Origin: Bacteroidota bacterium
GTDB lineage: Bacteria; Bacteroidota; Bacteroidia; Cytophagales; Cytophagaceae
NCBI GenBank assembly: GCA_023428135.1
Contig: JAEYZG010000048.1
Coordinates: 1 to 64,000 of the forward strand
Length of the DNA stretch: 64,000 nucleotides
Direction: 5' to 3'
A model generated the notes under the pieces. The model searched no databases. It saw nothing but the letters and a program-made list of their open reading frames with translations, and was not told where the DNA came from. Position 1 is the stretch's first letter, and each line of letters starts with the position of its first letter. A program made the position numbers and the translations under genes. Below are positions 50,409-58,699 of this stretch, one piece after another.

Positions 50409-51539
50409 TTATAGTCTTGTCATTATTTTTTTAACAGTCAAGTCTTTCCATTCAGAAAATGTTCCCTCCTCAATTTTAGTCCTGGCCTCGTTCATCAACC
50501 AAAGGTAAAAAGTAAGATTTTGCAAAGTTGCAATCTGCGCACCTAAAATTTCTTTTGAAGCGACCAGATGTCGCAGATAAGCTTTGGTATAATAATTTTT
50601 CAGGAAAGAAGGCAAACCGGGATCAATTTCAGAAAAGTCACTTTTCCATTTCTCATTTTTTATATTGATAATTCCTTCAGTTGTAAAAATCATTCCATTT
50701 CTCGCATTTCTGGTAGGCATTACACAATCAAACATGTCAATTCCCAAAGCTATTGATTCCAGTAAATTGGCAGGAGTTCCAACTCCCATCAGATATCTTG
50801 GTTTCTCCCACGGAAGTACTGAGCAAACAATCTCTGTCATTTCGTACATAATCTCAGCGGGTTCCCCTACAGATAGCCCGCCAATTGCATTTCCTTCACG
50901 GTTAAAAGAAGCAATTTTCTCAGCAGAAGCCAGCCTCAGATCTTTAAAACAACTTCCTTGAACGATTGGAAACAAGGTCTGACTATATCCATAATTAGGT
51001 TCTGTAGAATCGAATCTGTCACAGCATCTTTTAAGCCAGCGATGTGTCATTTCCATAGATTTCCTGGCATACCTGTATTCACAAGGATATGGTGTACATT
51101 CGTCAAATGCCATGATGATATCAGCCCCGATGGTCCTTTGAATATCCATCACATTTTCCGGGGTAAAGGTATGTTTGCTACCATCTATGTGAGAAGCAAA
51201 AGTTACCCCCTCCTCTTTAATCTTTCTGGTGCCCGACAACGAATAAACCTGATACCCACCACTATCCGTCAAAATAGGTCTGTTCCAGCCATTAAATTTA
51301 TGAATACCTCCAGCCTTAGACAATACATCTAATCCTGGACGCAAATACAAGTGATAGGTATTACCTAATATGATCTGTGCGTTGATATCACTTTCCAGTT
51401 CTCGTTGGTGGATACTTTTAACTGTCCCTGCAGTTCCAACAGGCATAAAAATAGGAGTTTTAATTTCTCCATGGTCTGTTTGAATTGTTCCAGTCCTTGC
51501 CTTACTTTTTTTGTCTGTTGATTGTATTTTAAAAACCAT
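50409..51539 (-). CDS. tgt: Queuine tRNA-guanosine transglycosylase lacking zinc ligands
   Basis: Exchanges guanine-34 for preQ1 in tRNAs with GUN anticodons. The 376-residue length and blocks such as PIFMPVGTAGTVKSI, ILGNTYHLYLRPG, ADIIMAFDECTPYP, GLSVGEP and DCVMPTRNARNG are those of bacterial TGT, with both catalytic aspartates (in AFDE and in MFDC). The usual zinc ligands are all replaced: the CxCxxC cysteines correspond to L309, S311 and K314, and the histidine of the usual THN motif to Q340. The fold around them (FSEIDP ... KAYLRHL) is preserved, so the enzyme is probably active without this zinc. Confidence 0.95.
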   Translation of the reverse strand: MVFKIQSTDKKSKARTGTIQTDHGEIKTPIFMPVGTAGTVKSIHQRELESDINAQIILGNTYHLYLRPGLDVLSKAGGIHKFNGWNRPILTDSGGYQVYSLSGTRKIKEEGVTFASHIDGSKHTFTPENVMDIQRTIGADIIMAFDECTPYPCEYRYARKSMEMTHRWLKRCCDRFDSTEPNYGYSQTLFPIVQGSCFKDLRLASAEKIASFNREGNAIGGLSVGEPAEIMYEMTEIVCSVLPWEKPRYLMGVGTPANLLESIALGIDMFDCVMPTRNARNGMIFTTEGIINIKNEKWKSDFSEIDPGLPSFLKNYYTKAYLRHLVASKEILGAQIATLQNLTFYLWLMNEARTKIEEGTFSEWKDLTVKKIMTRL

Positions 51540-51557
51540 TCTTGCTAAATCAATTCA

Positions 51558-51565
51558 CAAAAATA
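51558..51565 (-). promoter_or_regulatory. Candidate -7 element for the tgt operon
   Basis: Read on the minus strand this is TATTTTTG, matching TAnnTTTG, 18 bp before the tgt start at 51539. No TTG at the expected -33 distance is seen. Confidence 0.35.
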
Positions 51566-51604
51566 TCTTAATTCTTATTAATTTTAATTTTTAATTTTCG
51601 CCTG

Positions 51605-52705
51605 ATGGGGATTCTTACAGTTTTATTTATAATATCCGCAATCATTCAGGCTGTTTATATACTTTTTGTATTTTCCCGACTTTGGTTTTATAAAGAAAAT
51701 ACAAGGACTGTTGAAACAGTAAAAGTCAGCGTAATTATCTGTGCAAGGAATGAAAAAGATAATTTAGCAAAACTTATTCCGAGCCTTTTAGCCCAACAAC
51801 ATCCTGATTTTGAAATTATTCTTATTAATGACAGATCTGAAGACGATACTGGGGAATTTATACAAAAACAATTTCCTCAAGATTCAAAGTTCAGATTTAT
51901 TAATATAGAATCTTTGCCAGAAGGTTGGAATGGGAAAAAATATGCTTTAAAACAAGGAATCAACGTTGCAAAGGGTGAAATCATACTTCTTACTGATGCA
52001 GATTGCCTTCCGGCTTCTGAATTCTGGATTAAATCAGTGGCGGAAAAATTCACTTCATGTACATCACTAGTTCTTGGTTATTCCCCTTATTCAAAAGAAA
52101 ATACATTTTTGAATAAAATAATACGCTTTGAAACCGTTTATACTGCAATGCAATACTTCTCCCTGTCATTAGCCGGGATGACATATATGGGAGTCGGCAG
52201 AAACCTTGCCTACCGCAAACAGACACTTTTGCAATCTAAGTCCCTGGACAAATATTGTAGTGTACAAGGAGGTGATGATGATCTTACTGTGCAGGAAATT
52301 TCACTATATTCAAAATCAGCAATCGTAACAAAAAAATGTAGTCAGACTATTTCAATACCAAAAAACACTTATAGACAATGGTTTAAACAAAAGCTACGGC
52401 ATTTGTCTGTAGGAAAACTTTATACTCTAAAAAGCAAACTAATTTTAGGGATATTCGTAATGGCCAATCTAGGATTTTATGCTAGCTTTTTGTTAATGGT
52501 TTATCTTGAAAGTATTCATCAAATTATTATAATTGTATTTATTTTGAGAACTTTGTTGATAATTTCTAATTTTGTGTTGATAACTCAAAAGCTAAAAGAT
52601 TCCTTAGCATGGTATTGGTTCCCCATTTTAGATTTCTTTTATTATCTAAATTATCTTTTGGTTGGCATATCTGCCTTATTTTCAAGAAAAATTAAATGGA
52701 TTTAA
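51605..52705 (+). CDS. Family 2 glycosyltransferase, membrane-anchored
   Basis: A 366-residue inner-membrane protein. The N-terminal membrane segment (about residues 3-26) is followed by a GT-A domain: VKVSVIICARNEKDNLAKLIPSLLAQ, ILINDRSEDDT, the metal-binding LLTDADCLPASE, and a QGGDDDLTVQE acceptor motif. Two or three membrane segments are at the C-terminus (about 280-360). It resembles processive or lipid-linked GT2 enzymes. The acceptor is unknown. It overlaps the sigma factor gene by 10 bp, so both are expressed together. Confidence 0.9.
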   Translation: MGILTVLFIISAIIQAVYILFVFSRLWFYKENTRTVETVKVSVIICARNEKDNLAKLIPSLLAQQHPDFEIILINDRSEDDTGEFIQKQFPQDSKFRFINIESLPEGWNGKKYALKQGINVAKGEIILLTDADCLPASEFWIKSVAEKFTSCTSLVLGYSPYSKENTFLNKIIRFETVYTAMQYFSLSLAGMTYMGVGRNLAYRKQTLLQSKSLDKYCSVQGGDDDLTVQEISLYSKSAIVTKKCSQTISIPKNTYRQWFKQKLRHLSVGKLYTLKSKLILGIFVMANLGFYASFLLMVYLESIHQIIIIVFILRTLLIISNFVLITQKLKDSLAWYWFPILDFFYYLNYLLVGISALFSRKIKWI

Positions 52706-53307
52706 GTAATAAGCAATTTTCAGAAAAGGCTAAAAAAGATTTTCAACTTATAGAGCTGGCCAAAGAGCGCGGTGATGAAAAAGCCTACGCAGAATTAATG
52801 CAACGGTATAAAAAGCCTGTTTACCATATGATTCTAAAAATGGTAAGAAATGTTGATGATGCCGAAGATCTTACCATTGAAGCATTTGCCAAAGCATTTA
52901 AAAATCTGAAAAAATTCAATCCTGAGTTTACATTCAGTACATGGCTTTTCCGGATTGCTACCAATAACTGTATCGATTTTATTCGCAAGAAAAAGCTTGA
53001 TACCTTTAGTATCAGTAACACTTTCAAGGATGACAATGGAGACAATGTTGATATTGACATAAAAGATGGCAGCCTGAACCCTCAGGAAGAGGCTATTAAA
53101 TCTGAAAAAGTTGAAATCATTCAGACTATAGTAACAAAACTTCCTCCAAAGTATCAGGTATTAGTAAAACTGAGATATTTCAATGAGCTCTCCTACGAAG
53201 AAATTGCTGCTGAAATTGATGCACCTCTTGGAACCGTAAAGGCCCAATTGCACAGAGCAAGAGAATTGCTCTACGATCTGGTTAAAAACAGAAAAGACGC
53301 TATCTAA
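52696..53307 (+). CDS. ECF-type RNA polymerase sigma factor
   Basis: A 203-residue sigma-70 family protein with region 2 at about residues 25-95 (LKMVRNVDDAEDLTIEAFAKAFKNLKKFNPEFTFSTWLFRIATNNCIDFIRKKK) and region 4 at about 140-195 (LPPKYQVLVKLRYFNELSYEEIAAEIDAPLGTVKAQLHRARELL). No anti-sigma gene is adjacent, which is unusual for many ECF groups. It lies between a glycosyltransferase and rsmG and overlaps the first by 10 bp. Targets cannot be inferred. Confidence 0.94.
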   Translation: MDLSNKQFSEKAKKDFQLIELAKERGDEKAYAELMQRYKKPVYHMILKMVRNVDDAEDLTIEAFAKAFKNLKKFNPEFTFSTWLFRIATNNCIDFIRKKKLDTFSISNTFKDDNGDNVDIDIKDGSLNPQEEAIKSEKVEIIQTIVTKLPPKYQVLVKLRYFNELSYEEIAAEIDAPLGTVKAQLHRARELLYDLVKNRKDAI

Positions 53308-53310
53308 ACT

Positions 53311-53940
53311 TTGGATTTAATAAAAAAATACTTTCCAGGATTATCTTCAGATCAAATTTCCAAATTTGAAAAACTAGGAGAATTATATAAAGAATGGAAT
53401 CAAAAGATCAATGTTATTTCCCGCAAAGACATTGATCTTTTGTATGAACGTCATATACTTCACTCTTTGGCAATTGCCAAAGTCATTCAATTTAAACCTC
53501 AGACGACTGTTCTGGATATTGGCACAGGAGGAGGATTTCCGGGAATTCCGCTAGCTATATTCTTCCCTGATACTGATTTTTTACTGGTAGATTCAATCGG
53601 TAAAAAAATAAAAGTGGTAGAAGAAGTAAGCTCCGGAGCAGGTTTGCTTAATGTTAAAGCCAGACAAGCAAGAGCAGAGCAAATTCCTGAAAAATTTGAT
53701 TTTGTTGTTAGTCGCGCTGTCACTACTCTGGATGAAATTGGAAAATGGGCAAAAGGCAAATACTTAAAAGGTGGATTTAATGACCTTGATAATGGTCTTC
53801 TTTACCTGAAAGGCGGAGATCTTACTGAAGAGTTGAAAAACATAAAATCCTTTCAGATTACTGATATAAGTAAATTCTTTGAAGAAGAATTTTTTGATAC
53901 AAAAAAAGTAGTCTACGTGCCTGCTACAGGATGGAAATAA
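53311..53940 (+). CDS. rsmG: 16S rRNA (guanine-527 N7) methyltransferase
   Basis: A 209-residue SAM-dependent methyltransferase also known as GidB. Motif I is VLDIGTGGGFPGIPLAI (about residues 67-83), with KWNQKINVISRKDID and ERHILHSL upstream as in the family. The start is TTG at 53311, 4 bp after the sigma factor stop; no ATG lies nearby in frame. It ends at a strong bidirectional terminator. Confidence 0.95.
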   Translation: MDLIKKYFPGLSSDQISKFEKLGELYKEWNQKINVISRKDIDLLYERHILHSLAIAKVIQFKPQTTVLDIGTGGGFPGIPLAIFFPDTDFLLVDSIGKKIKVVEEVSSGAGLLNVKARQARAEQIPEKFDFVVSRAVTTLDEIGKWAKGKYLKGGFNDLDNGLLYLKGGDLTEELKNIKSFQITDISKFFEEEFFDTKKVVYVPATGWK

Positions 53941-53945
53941 AAAAT

Positions 53946-53972
53946 AAAAAAGCCCCGAATAGGGGCTTTTTT
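53946..53972. terminator. Bidirectional terminator between rsmG and ahcY
   Basis: An 11 bp stem AAAAAAGCCCC/GGGGCTTTTTT (53946-53956 with 53962-53972) with a 5 nt loop and flanking A and T runs ends both converging genes. Confidence 0.9.
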
Positions 53973-53975
53973 ATT

Positions 53976-55283
53976 TTAGTATCTGTAAGAATCTGATTTA
54001 AAAGGACCTTCAACCGCGACGCCAATATATTTAGCCTGATCAGAAGAAAGGACATCCAGTTCTACACCGATTTTTTCAAGGTGTAAGCTGGCAACTTTTT
54101 CATCCAGGTGCTTAGGCAAAGTATAAACTTTGTTTTCATACTTGGATGCATTCTGCCAAAGCTCAAGCTGAGCCAGAGTTTGATTAGTGAAAGAGTTAGA
54201 CATTACAAAAGATGGGTGACCTGTTGCACAACCAAGATTTACAAGTCTTCCTTCTGCAAGCACGATTACATCTTTACCTTTTACAGTATATTTATCAACT
54301 TGAGGTTTAATTGTATCTTTTGTAGAACCATAGTTTTTATTTAACCATGCCATGTCGATTTCATTGTCAAAATGGCCGATGTTACAAACAATGGCTTTGT
54401 CTTTCATTGACTCGAAATGTCTTCCTACAATGATATCCTTGTTTCCTGTTGCAGTAACAACAATGTCAGCTCTTTTTACTGCATCATCCATTTTCTTCAC
54501 TTCGAAACCGTCCATAGCAGCTTGAAGAGCACAGATTGGATCTATTTCAGTAACAATAACTCTTGCTCCTGCACCTCTTAAAGACTGAGCAGAACCTTTT
54601 CCTACATCTCCATACCCAGCAACAACTGCAACTTTACCAGCCATCATAATATCTGTTGCTCTTCTGATAGAATCTACCAGAGACTCTTTACAGCCGTATT
54701 TATTGTCGAATTTAGACTTTGTTACAGAATCATTGATGTTGATTGCAGGCAGAGGAAGTGTTCCGTTTTTTACACGCTCATGCAGTCTCAATACACCAGT
54801 TGTAGTTTCTTCAGAAATACCTCTGATACCTTTAACTAGTTCTGGGTATTTGTCTAATACCATATTAGTCAAATCTCCTCCATCATCAAGGATCATATTA
54901 AGAGGTTTTCTATCTTCTCCAAAAAACAGGGTTTGCTCAATACACCAGTCAAACTCCTCCTCATTCATACCTTTCCAAGCATATACAGAAGTTCCTGCAG
55001 CAGCAATCGCAGCAGCAGCATGATCCTGTGTAGAAAAGATGTTACAAGATGACCAGGTAACTTCTGCACCTAATTCTATAAGTGTTTCAATAAGTACAGC
55101 AGTCTGAATTGTCATGTGAAGACAACCTGCAATTCTGGCACCTTTCAAAGGCTTAGAAGGACCAAATTCTTTTCTCACAGACATTAAACCTGGCATTTCA
55201 GCTTCTGCCAGTTCTATTTCTTTTCTTCCCCATTCTGCTAGGGAAAAGTCTTTTACTTTGTATTTGATATACGTCTCAACCAT
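53976..55283 (-). CDS. ahcY: Adenosylhomocysteinase
   Basis: Hydrolyses S-adenosylhomocysteine to adenosine and homocysteine, sustaining methylation. The 435-residue length is typical. CLHMTIQTAVLIETLIELGAEV, WSSCNIFSTQDHAAAAIA, the NAD-binding VAGYGDVGKGSAQSLRGAGARV and the C-terminal DQAKYIGVAVEGPFKSDSYRY are all present. It is monocistronic, with a consensus promoter upstream and a terminator downstream. Confidence 0.98.
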   Translation of the reverse strand: MVETYIKYKVKDFSLAEWGRKEIELAEAEMPGLMSVRKEFGPSKPLKGARIAGCLHMTIQTAVLIETLIELGAEVTWSSCNIFSTQDHAAAAIAAAGTSVYAWKGMNEEEFDWCIEQTLFFGEDRKPLNMILDDGGDLTNMVLDKYPELVKGIRGISEETTTGVLRLHERVKNGTLPLPAININDSVTKSKFDNKYGCKESLVDSIRRATDIMMAGKVAVVAGYGDVGKGSAQSLRGAGARVIVTEIDPICALQAAMDGFEVKKMDDAVKRADIVVTATGNKDIIVGRHFESMKDKAIVCNIGHFDNEIDMAWLNKNYGSTKDTIKPQVDKYTVKGKDVIVLAEGRLVNLGCATGHPSFVMSNSFTNQTLAQLELWQNASKYENKVYTLPKHLDEKVASLHLEKIGVELDVLSSDQAKYIGVAVEGPFKSDSYRY

Positions 55284-55329
55284 TTGATAGGAAAAGTTAA
55301 AATTGAGTTTAAATTTTTTTTCTCTTTAG

Positions 55330-55360
55330 CAAATATACCCAGTTGGTTTATTAAATTCAA
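55330..55360 (-). promoter_or_regulatory. Consensus promoter for ahcY
   Basis: On the minus strand TTG (complement of 55358-55360) is followed after 20 bp by TATATTTG (complement of 55330-55337). The -7 box ends 47 bp before the ahcY ATG. This promoter overlaps the 3' region up to the birA stop at 55371. Confidence 0.75.
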
Positions 55361-55370
55361 CGAAATCAGA

Positions 55371-56141
55371 TCATTTGTCATTAATATCAAGAAACTCAAC
55401 CTCTTTAAATTGAAATGAGTGTATATTTTCATTCTCTTTGATCAAAAGTTGACCTATTTCATCTACTCCAATGACCATCCCTTTAAATACATTTTCTTTT
55501 GTCTTATAAAAACATATTTCCCAAACCCTGAATAAATTATCAATGTATCTGTTTTTCAAACTTTCTATTCCTCCATTTCTTAATTGTAAATAATTTTTTT
55601 CCAGAATTGAAAGAAACTCATTTAAGAGAACGTTCCGGTCAAATTCTTTTGCAAGAATTTTGACTAAAGAAGTAGCCTTGCCCTCCGAAAATTCAATCTG
55701 ATTGATATTGATGCCAATTCCTACTATTGAAGTTTCAATCTTTGAAGATTTAATAAAATTTTGTATTAAAATTCCGCAAATTTTCTTATCCTCAAAAAAA
55801 ATATCATTGGGCCATTTTACTTTGATCTTTTTCCCCAGATAAGTTGTTAAAAACTCAGATACGGCAAGTGAAATTGTAATATTCAGTTGAAATTGCTCTG
55901 TAGGAGAAAGAAAAGAAGGTTTTAAAATGAGTGAAAACATCAGATTTTTACCTTCTTGAGATTCCCATGAATTACCCCTTTGCCCCTTTCCTGCAGTTTG
56001 GAAATTTGCAATGATAGTCGTTCCTTCCGTAATATTCGGACTTTGAACCATCTCTGCAGCAATTTCATTGGTTGAATGACAAGATGGCAGATAAATCAAA
56101 GGTTTTCCGATAAAAAGCGTGTTGGCTGTAATATTGTACAA
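55371..56141 (-). CDS. birA: Biotin--[acetyl-CoA-carboxylase] ligase
   Basis: A 256-residue ligase that activates biotin with ATP and attaches it to the carboxylase carrier protein. The biotinyl-AMP motif GKGQRGNSWESQ (about residues 52-63) and VKWPNDIFFEDKKICGILIQ (about 108-127) are intact. No N-terminal DNA-binding domain is present, so it should be an enzyme only and not the repressor form. It is divergent from rsfS. Confidence 0.93.
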   Translation of the reverse strand: MYNITANTLFIGKPLIYLPSCHSTNEIAAEMVQSPNITEGTTIIANFQTAGKGQRGNSWESQEGKNLMFSLILKPSFLSPTEQFQLNITISLAVSEFLTTYLGKKIKVKWPNDIFFEDKKICGILIQNFIKSSKIETSIVGIGININQIEFSEGKATSLVKILAKEFDRNVLLNEFLSILEKNYLQLRNGGIESLKNRYIDNLFRVWEICFYKTKENVFKGMVIGVDEIGQLLIKENENIHSFQFKEVEFLDINDK

Positions 56142-56149
56142 GGTATTTC

Positions 56150-56157
56150 TATATTTG
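56150..56157 (+). promoter_or_regulatory. -7 element for the rsfS-ftsH operon
   Basis: TATATTTG is a perfect TAnnTTTG match. It lies inside the open frame that could be read upstream of rsfS and so supports the later GTG start at 56196. No TTG at a standard -33 distance is seen. Confidence 0.5.
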
Positions 56158-56195
56158 TAGATGAACTAAGAATCAAAATTAATTTTAATTTAAGA

Positions 56196-56564
56196 GTGAA
56201 AGAAAAAATAGTTAAAGAAAAAGAAGATCTGAAAGACTTGATAGTATCAGGAATGAAGGAAAAAAAGGCTACTAATATAACAATAATAGATTTAAAAAGT
56301 ATTAAGAATGCAGTGGCGGATTATTTTATTATCTGTACTGGTGGTTCGGATACACAAATTGATGCAATTGCAGACTCAATAGAAGAAGAAGTTTATAAAG
56401 GAATAGCTCAAAATCCATGGCGCAAGGAGGGTAAAACCAACAAAGAGTGGATACTTCTGGATTATGTACAAGTGGTAGCACACGTTTTTAAGCGCGACAG
56501 AAGACAATTTTATGGACTCGAAGAACTTTGGGGAGACGCCAAAATCATTAATATTGAAGATTAA
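56196..56564 (+). CDS. rsfS: Ribosomal silencing factor RsfS
   Basis: A 122-residue protein that binds L14 and blocks subunit joining under starvation. The core GMKEKKATNITIIDLKSIKNAVADYFIICTGGSDTQIDAIADSIEEE and WILLDYVQVVAHVFKRDRRQFYGLEELWGDA are diagnostic. The GTG at 56196 is chosen because the frame upstream overlaps birA and the promoter box; the resulting length is typical of the family. It precedes ftsH by 23 bp, the usual Bacteroidota order. Confidence 0.92.
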   Translation: MKEKIVKEKEDLKDLIVSGMKEKKATNITIIDLKSIKNAVADYFIICTGGSDTQIDAIADSIEEEVYKGIAQNPWRKEGKTNKEWILLDYVQVVAHVFKRDRRQFYGLEELWGDAKIINIED

Positions 56565-56587
56565 TTTAATTTTTTATAATAAGCAAG

Positions 56588-58699
56588 ATGACTGATAATA
56601 AATCCAAGAAGAAGATCATTCCAAAATCACCACAAAAACCAAATTATCAGATATGGGTTATAATTATCCTCCTGTTGCTGGTATTTGGTATTACCTACTT
56701 TAACAAGAACAATTCTGTCATTGAAATTGACAAGAAAAAGTTTGAAGACATGTACCTGAGCCATGACGTAAAAAAGGTAGTGGTAGTAAACGGAAAATAT
56801 GTAGAGGTATATCTTAAAGATACAGCTCTTGAAAATGAGAAGTACAAAGATAAATTCGCTCAGAGAGGGCCGTTTGCCCTTACGCAGGGACCTCATTTTC
56901 AATTCCAAATAAGTTCCGCTGAAAAATTTGAAGAAGATTTGGATAAACTCGCAAGCAAGGTACCAAAAGACCAAAGAGCTGCTTATGAAGTTGACAATGA
57001 TAGATCTGATTTTTCTACCTTCCTTGTAAACTGGGGATTATTATTCCTTATTCTACTAGGGTTCTGGTTCCTTATGAGAAGAATGACCTCAGGCGGTCCT
57101 GGCGGTCAGATTTTCAATATTGGCAAATCTAAAGCGGCATTATTTGATGCAGAAAATAAAGTAAAAATCACTTTTGCTGATGTGGCCGGCCTGGAAGAAG
57201 GCAAAGAAGAAGTAAAAGAAATTGTAGACTTCCTTAAGAATCCTACCAAGTTTACTAAACTGGGTGGTAAAATTCCTAAAGGGGCGCTCCTGATAGGCCC
57301 TCCGGGGACTGGTAAAACTTTGCTTGCAAAAGCTGTTGCAGGAGAAGCAGGCGTGCCATTCTTCTCTCTTTCCGGTTCTGACTTTGTAGAAATGTTTGTC
57401 GGAGTGGGAGCTGCACGGGTACGAGACCTATTCAAGCAGGCTAAAGAAAAAGCACCTTGTATTATCTTCATAGATGAAATTGATGCTATTGGACGCTCAA
57501 GAGGTAGAGGCCAGATTCCTGGAGCTAATGATGAGAGAGAAAACACCCTTAACTCACTACTAGTGGAAATGGATGGATTTTCTACTGATTCTGGAGTAAT
57601 CATACTTGCAGCTACAAACAGACCTGACGTTCTTGACTCTGCTCTTTTGAGACCAGGACGTTTTGACAGACAAATTAGCATTGACAAACCAGATATTGTC
57701 GGAAGAGAACAAATCTTCAATGTTCATTTAAAACCCTTAAAGCTGTCCAAGGAACTCGATGCTAAAAAACTGGCAGCACAAACTCCCGGCTTCGCAGGAG
57801 CCGAAATAGCAAACGTTTGTAACGAAGCAGCTTTAATTGCAGCAAGAAAAGATAAACAGGAGATAGATATGAATGATTTTCAAGATGCTATTGACCGTGT
57901 TATTGGTGGTCTTGAAAAGAAAAATAAAATTATTTCTCCAGAAGAGAAAAAGATCGTTGCATACCATGAAGCAGGTCATGCCGTTGCTGGTTGGTTCCTG
58001 GAACATGCAGATCCTTTGGTAAAAGTAAGTATTGTTCCTAGAGGTATAGCAGCCCTTGGATACGCCCAATACCTGCCAAAAGAGCAGTTCCTTTACACTA
58101 CTGAGCAGCTGTTTGACGAGATGTGCATGACACTTGGAGGAAGAGCTGCAGAAGAAATTGTTTTTGGTAAGATATCTACCGGTGCATTAAGTGATCTTGA
58201 AAGAATCACTAAAATGGCTTACAGCATGGTAACCATGTACGGTATGAATACTAAAATCGGGAATATTTCATTTTACGATTCAAAACAAAGCGAATACTCT
58301 TTTAACAAGCCGTATTCAGAAGCTACCGCCGAGACAATTGACCAGGAAGTAAGGACAATTATTCAGGAAGCGTACGATAGAACCAAACAACTTCTTTCGG
58401 ATAAAAGAAATGAGCTTGAGTTAATTGCTCAGGAACTTCTTAAAAGAGAAATTATTTTCCAGACTGATCTGGAGGTGTTAATCGGAAAAAGGCCATTTGA
58501 AAGAGAAACAACTTATCAGGCTTACACGAATAGAAAAGTATCTGGCGACGGTAATGTTGACTTGAACACTAATGCCTTGAAAAATCTTGAAGATGAGCAC
58601 AAAGCAAAGATTTCAGAGCAGGAAAAAAAGAAAGAATCAGAATCTCAGTCTCCTGAAAAGGTAAGACAAGAAGAAGAAGGAGATCAGCCGAATAATTAA
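56588..58699 (+). CDS. ftsH: ATP-dependent zinc metalloprotease FtsH
   Basis: A 703-residue membrane AAA+ protease. Two N-terminal membrane spans (about residues 20-40 and 143-163) flank a periplasmic domain. The AAA module has Walker A GPPGTGKT (about 234-241), Walker B IIFIDEID (about 294-301) and NRPDVLDSALLRPGRFDR. The zinc site HEAGH is near residue 461. The C-terminal tail is Lys/Glu-rich. In E. coli FtsH degrades LpxC; here an LpxH-like gene lies two genes downstream. It overlaps the LUD gene by one base. Confidence 0.98.
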   Translation: MTDNKSKKKIIPKSPQKPNYQIWVIIILLLLVFGITYFNKNNSVIEIDKKKFEDMYLSHDVKKVVVVNGKYVEVYLKDTALENEKYKDKFAQRGPFALTQGPHFQFQISSAEKFEEDLDKLASKVPKDQRAAYEVDNDRSDFSTFLVNWGLLFLILLGFWFLMRRMTSGGPGGQIFNIGKSKAALFDAENKVKITFADVAGLEEGKEEVKEIVDFLKNPTKFTKLGGKIPKGALLIGPPGTGKTLLAKAVAGEAGVPFFSLSGSDFVEMFVGVGAARVRDLFKQAKEKAPCIIFIDEIDAIGRSRGRGQIPGANDERENTLNSLLVEMDGFSTDSGVIILAATNRPDVLDSALLRPGRFDRQISIDKPDIVGREQIFNVHLKPLKLSKELDAKKLAAQTPGFAGAEIANVCNEAALIAARKDKQEIDMNDFQDAIDRVIGGLEKKNKIISPEEKKIVAYHEAGHAVAGWFLEHADPLVKVSIVPRGIAALGYAQYLPKEQFLYTTEQLFDEMCMTLGGRAAEEIVFGKISTGALSDLERITKMAYSMVTMYGMNTKIGNISFYDSKQSEYSFNKPYSEATAETIDQEVRTIIQEAYDRTKQLLSDKRNELELIAQELLKREIIFQTDLEVLIGKRPFERETTYQAYTNRKVSGDGNVDLNTNALKNLEDEHKAKISEQEKKKESESQSPEKVRQEEEGDQPNN

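Noticed and set aside
56076..56195. Extension of rsfS to an upstream in-frame start
   Set aside because: It would overlap divergent birA and a TATATTTG box, and the family length fits the GTG at 56196.
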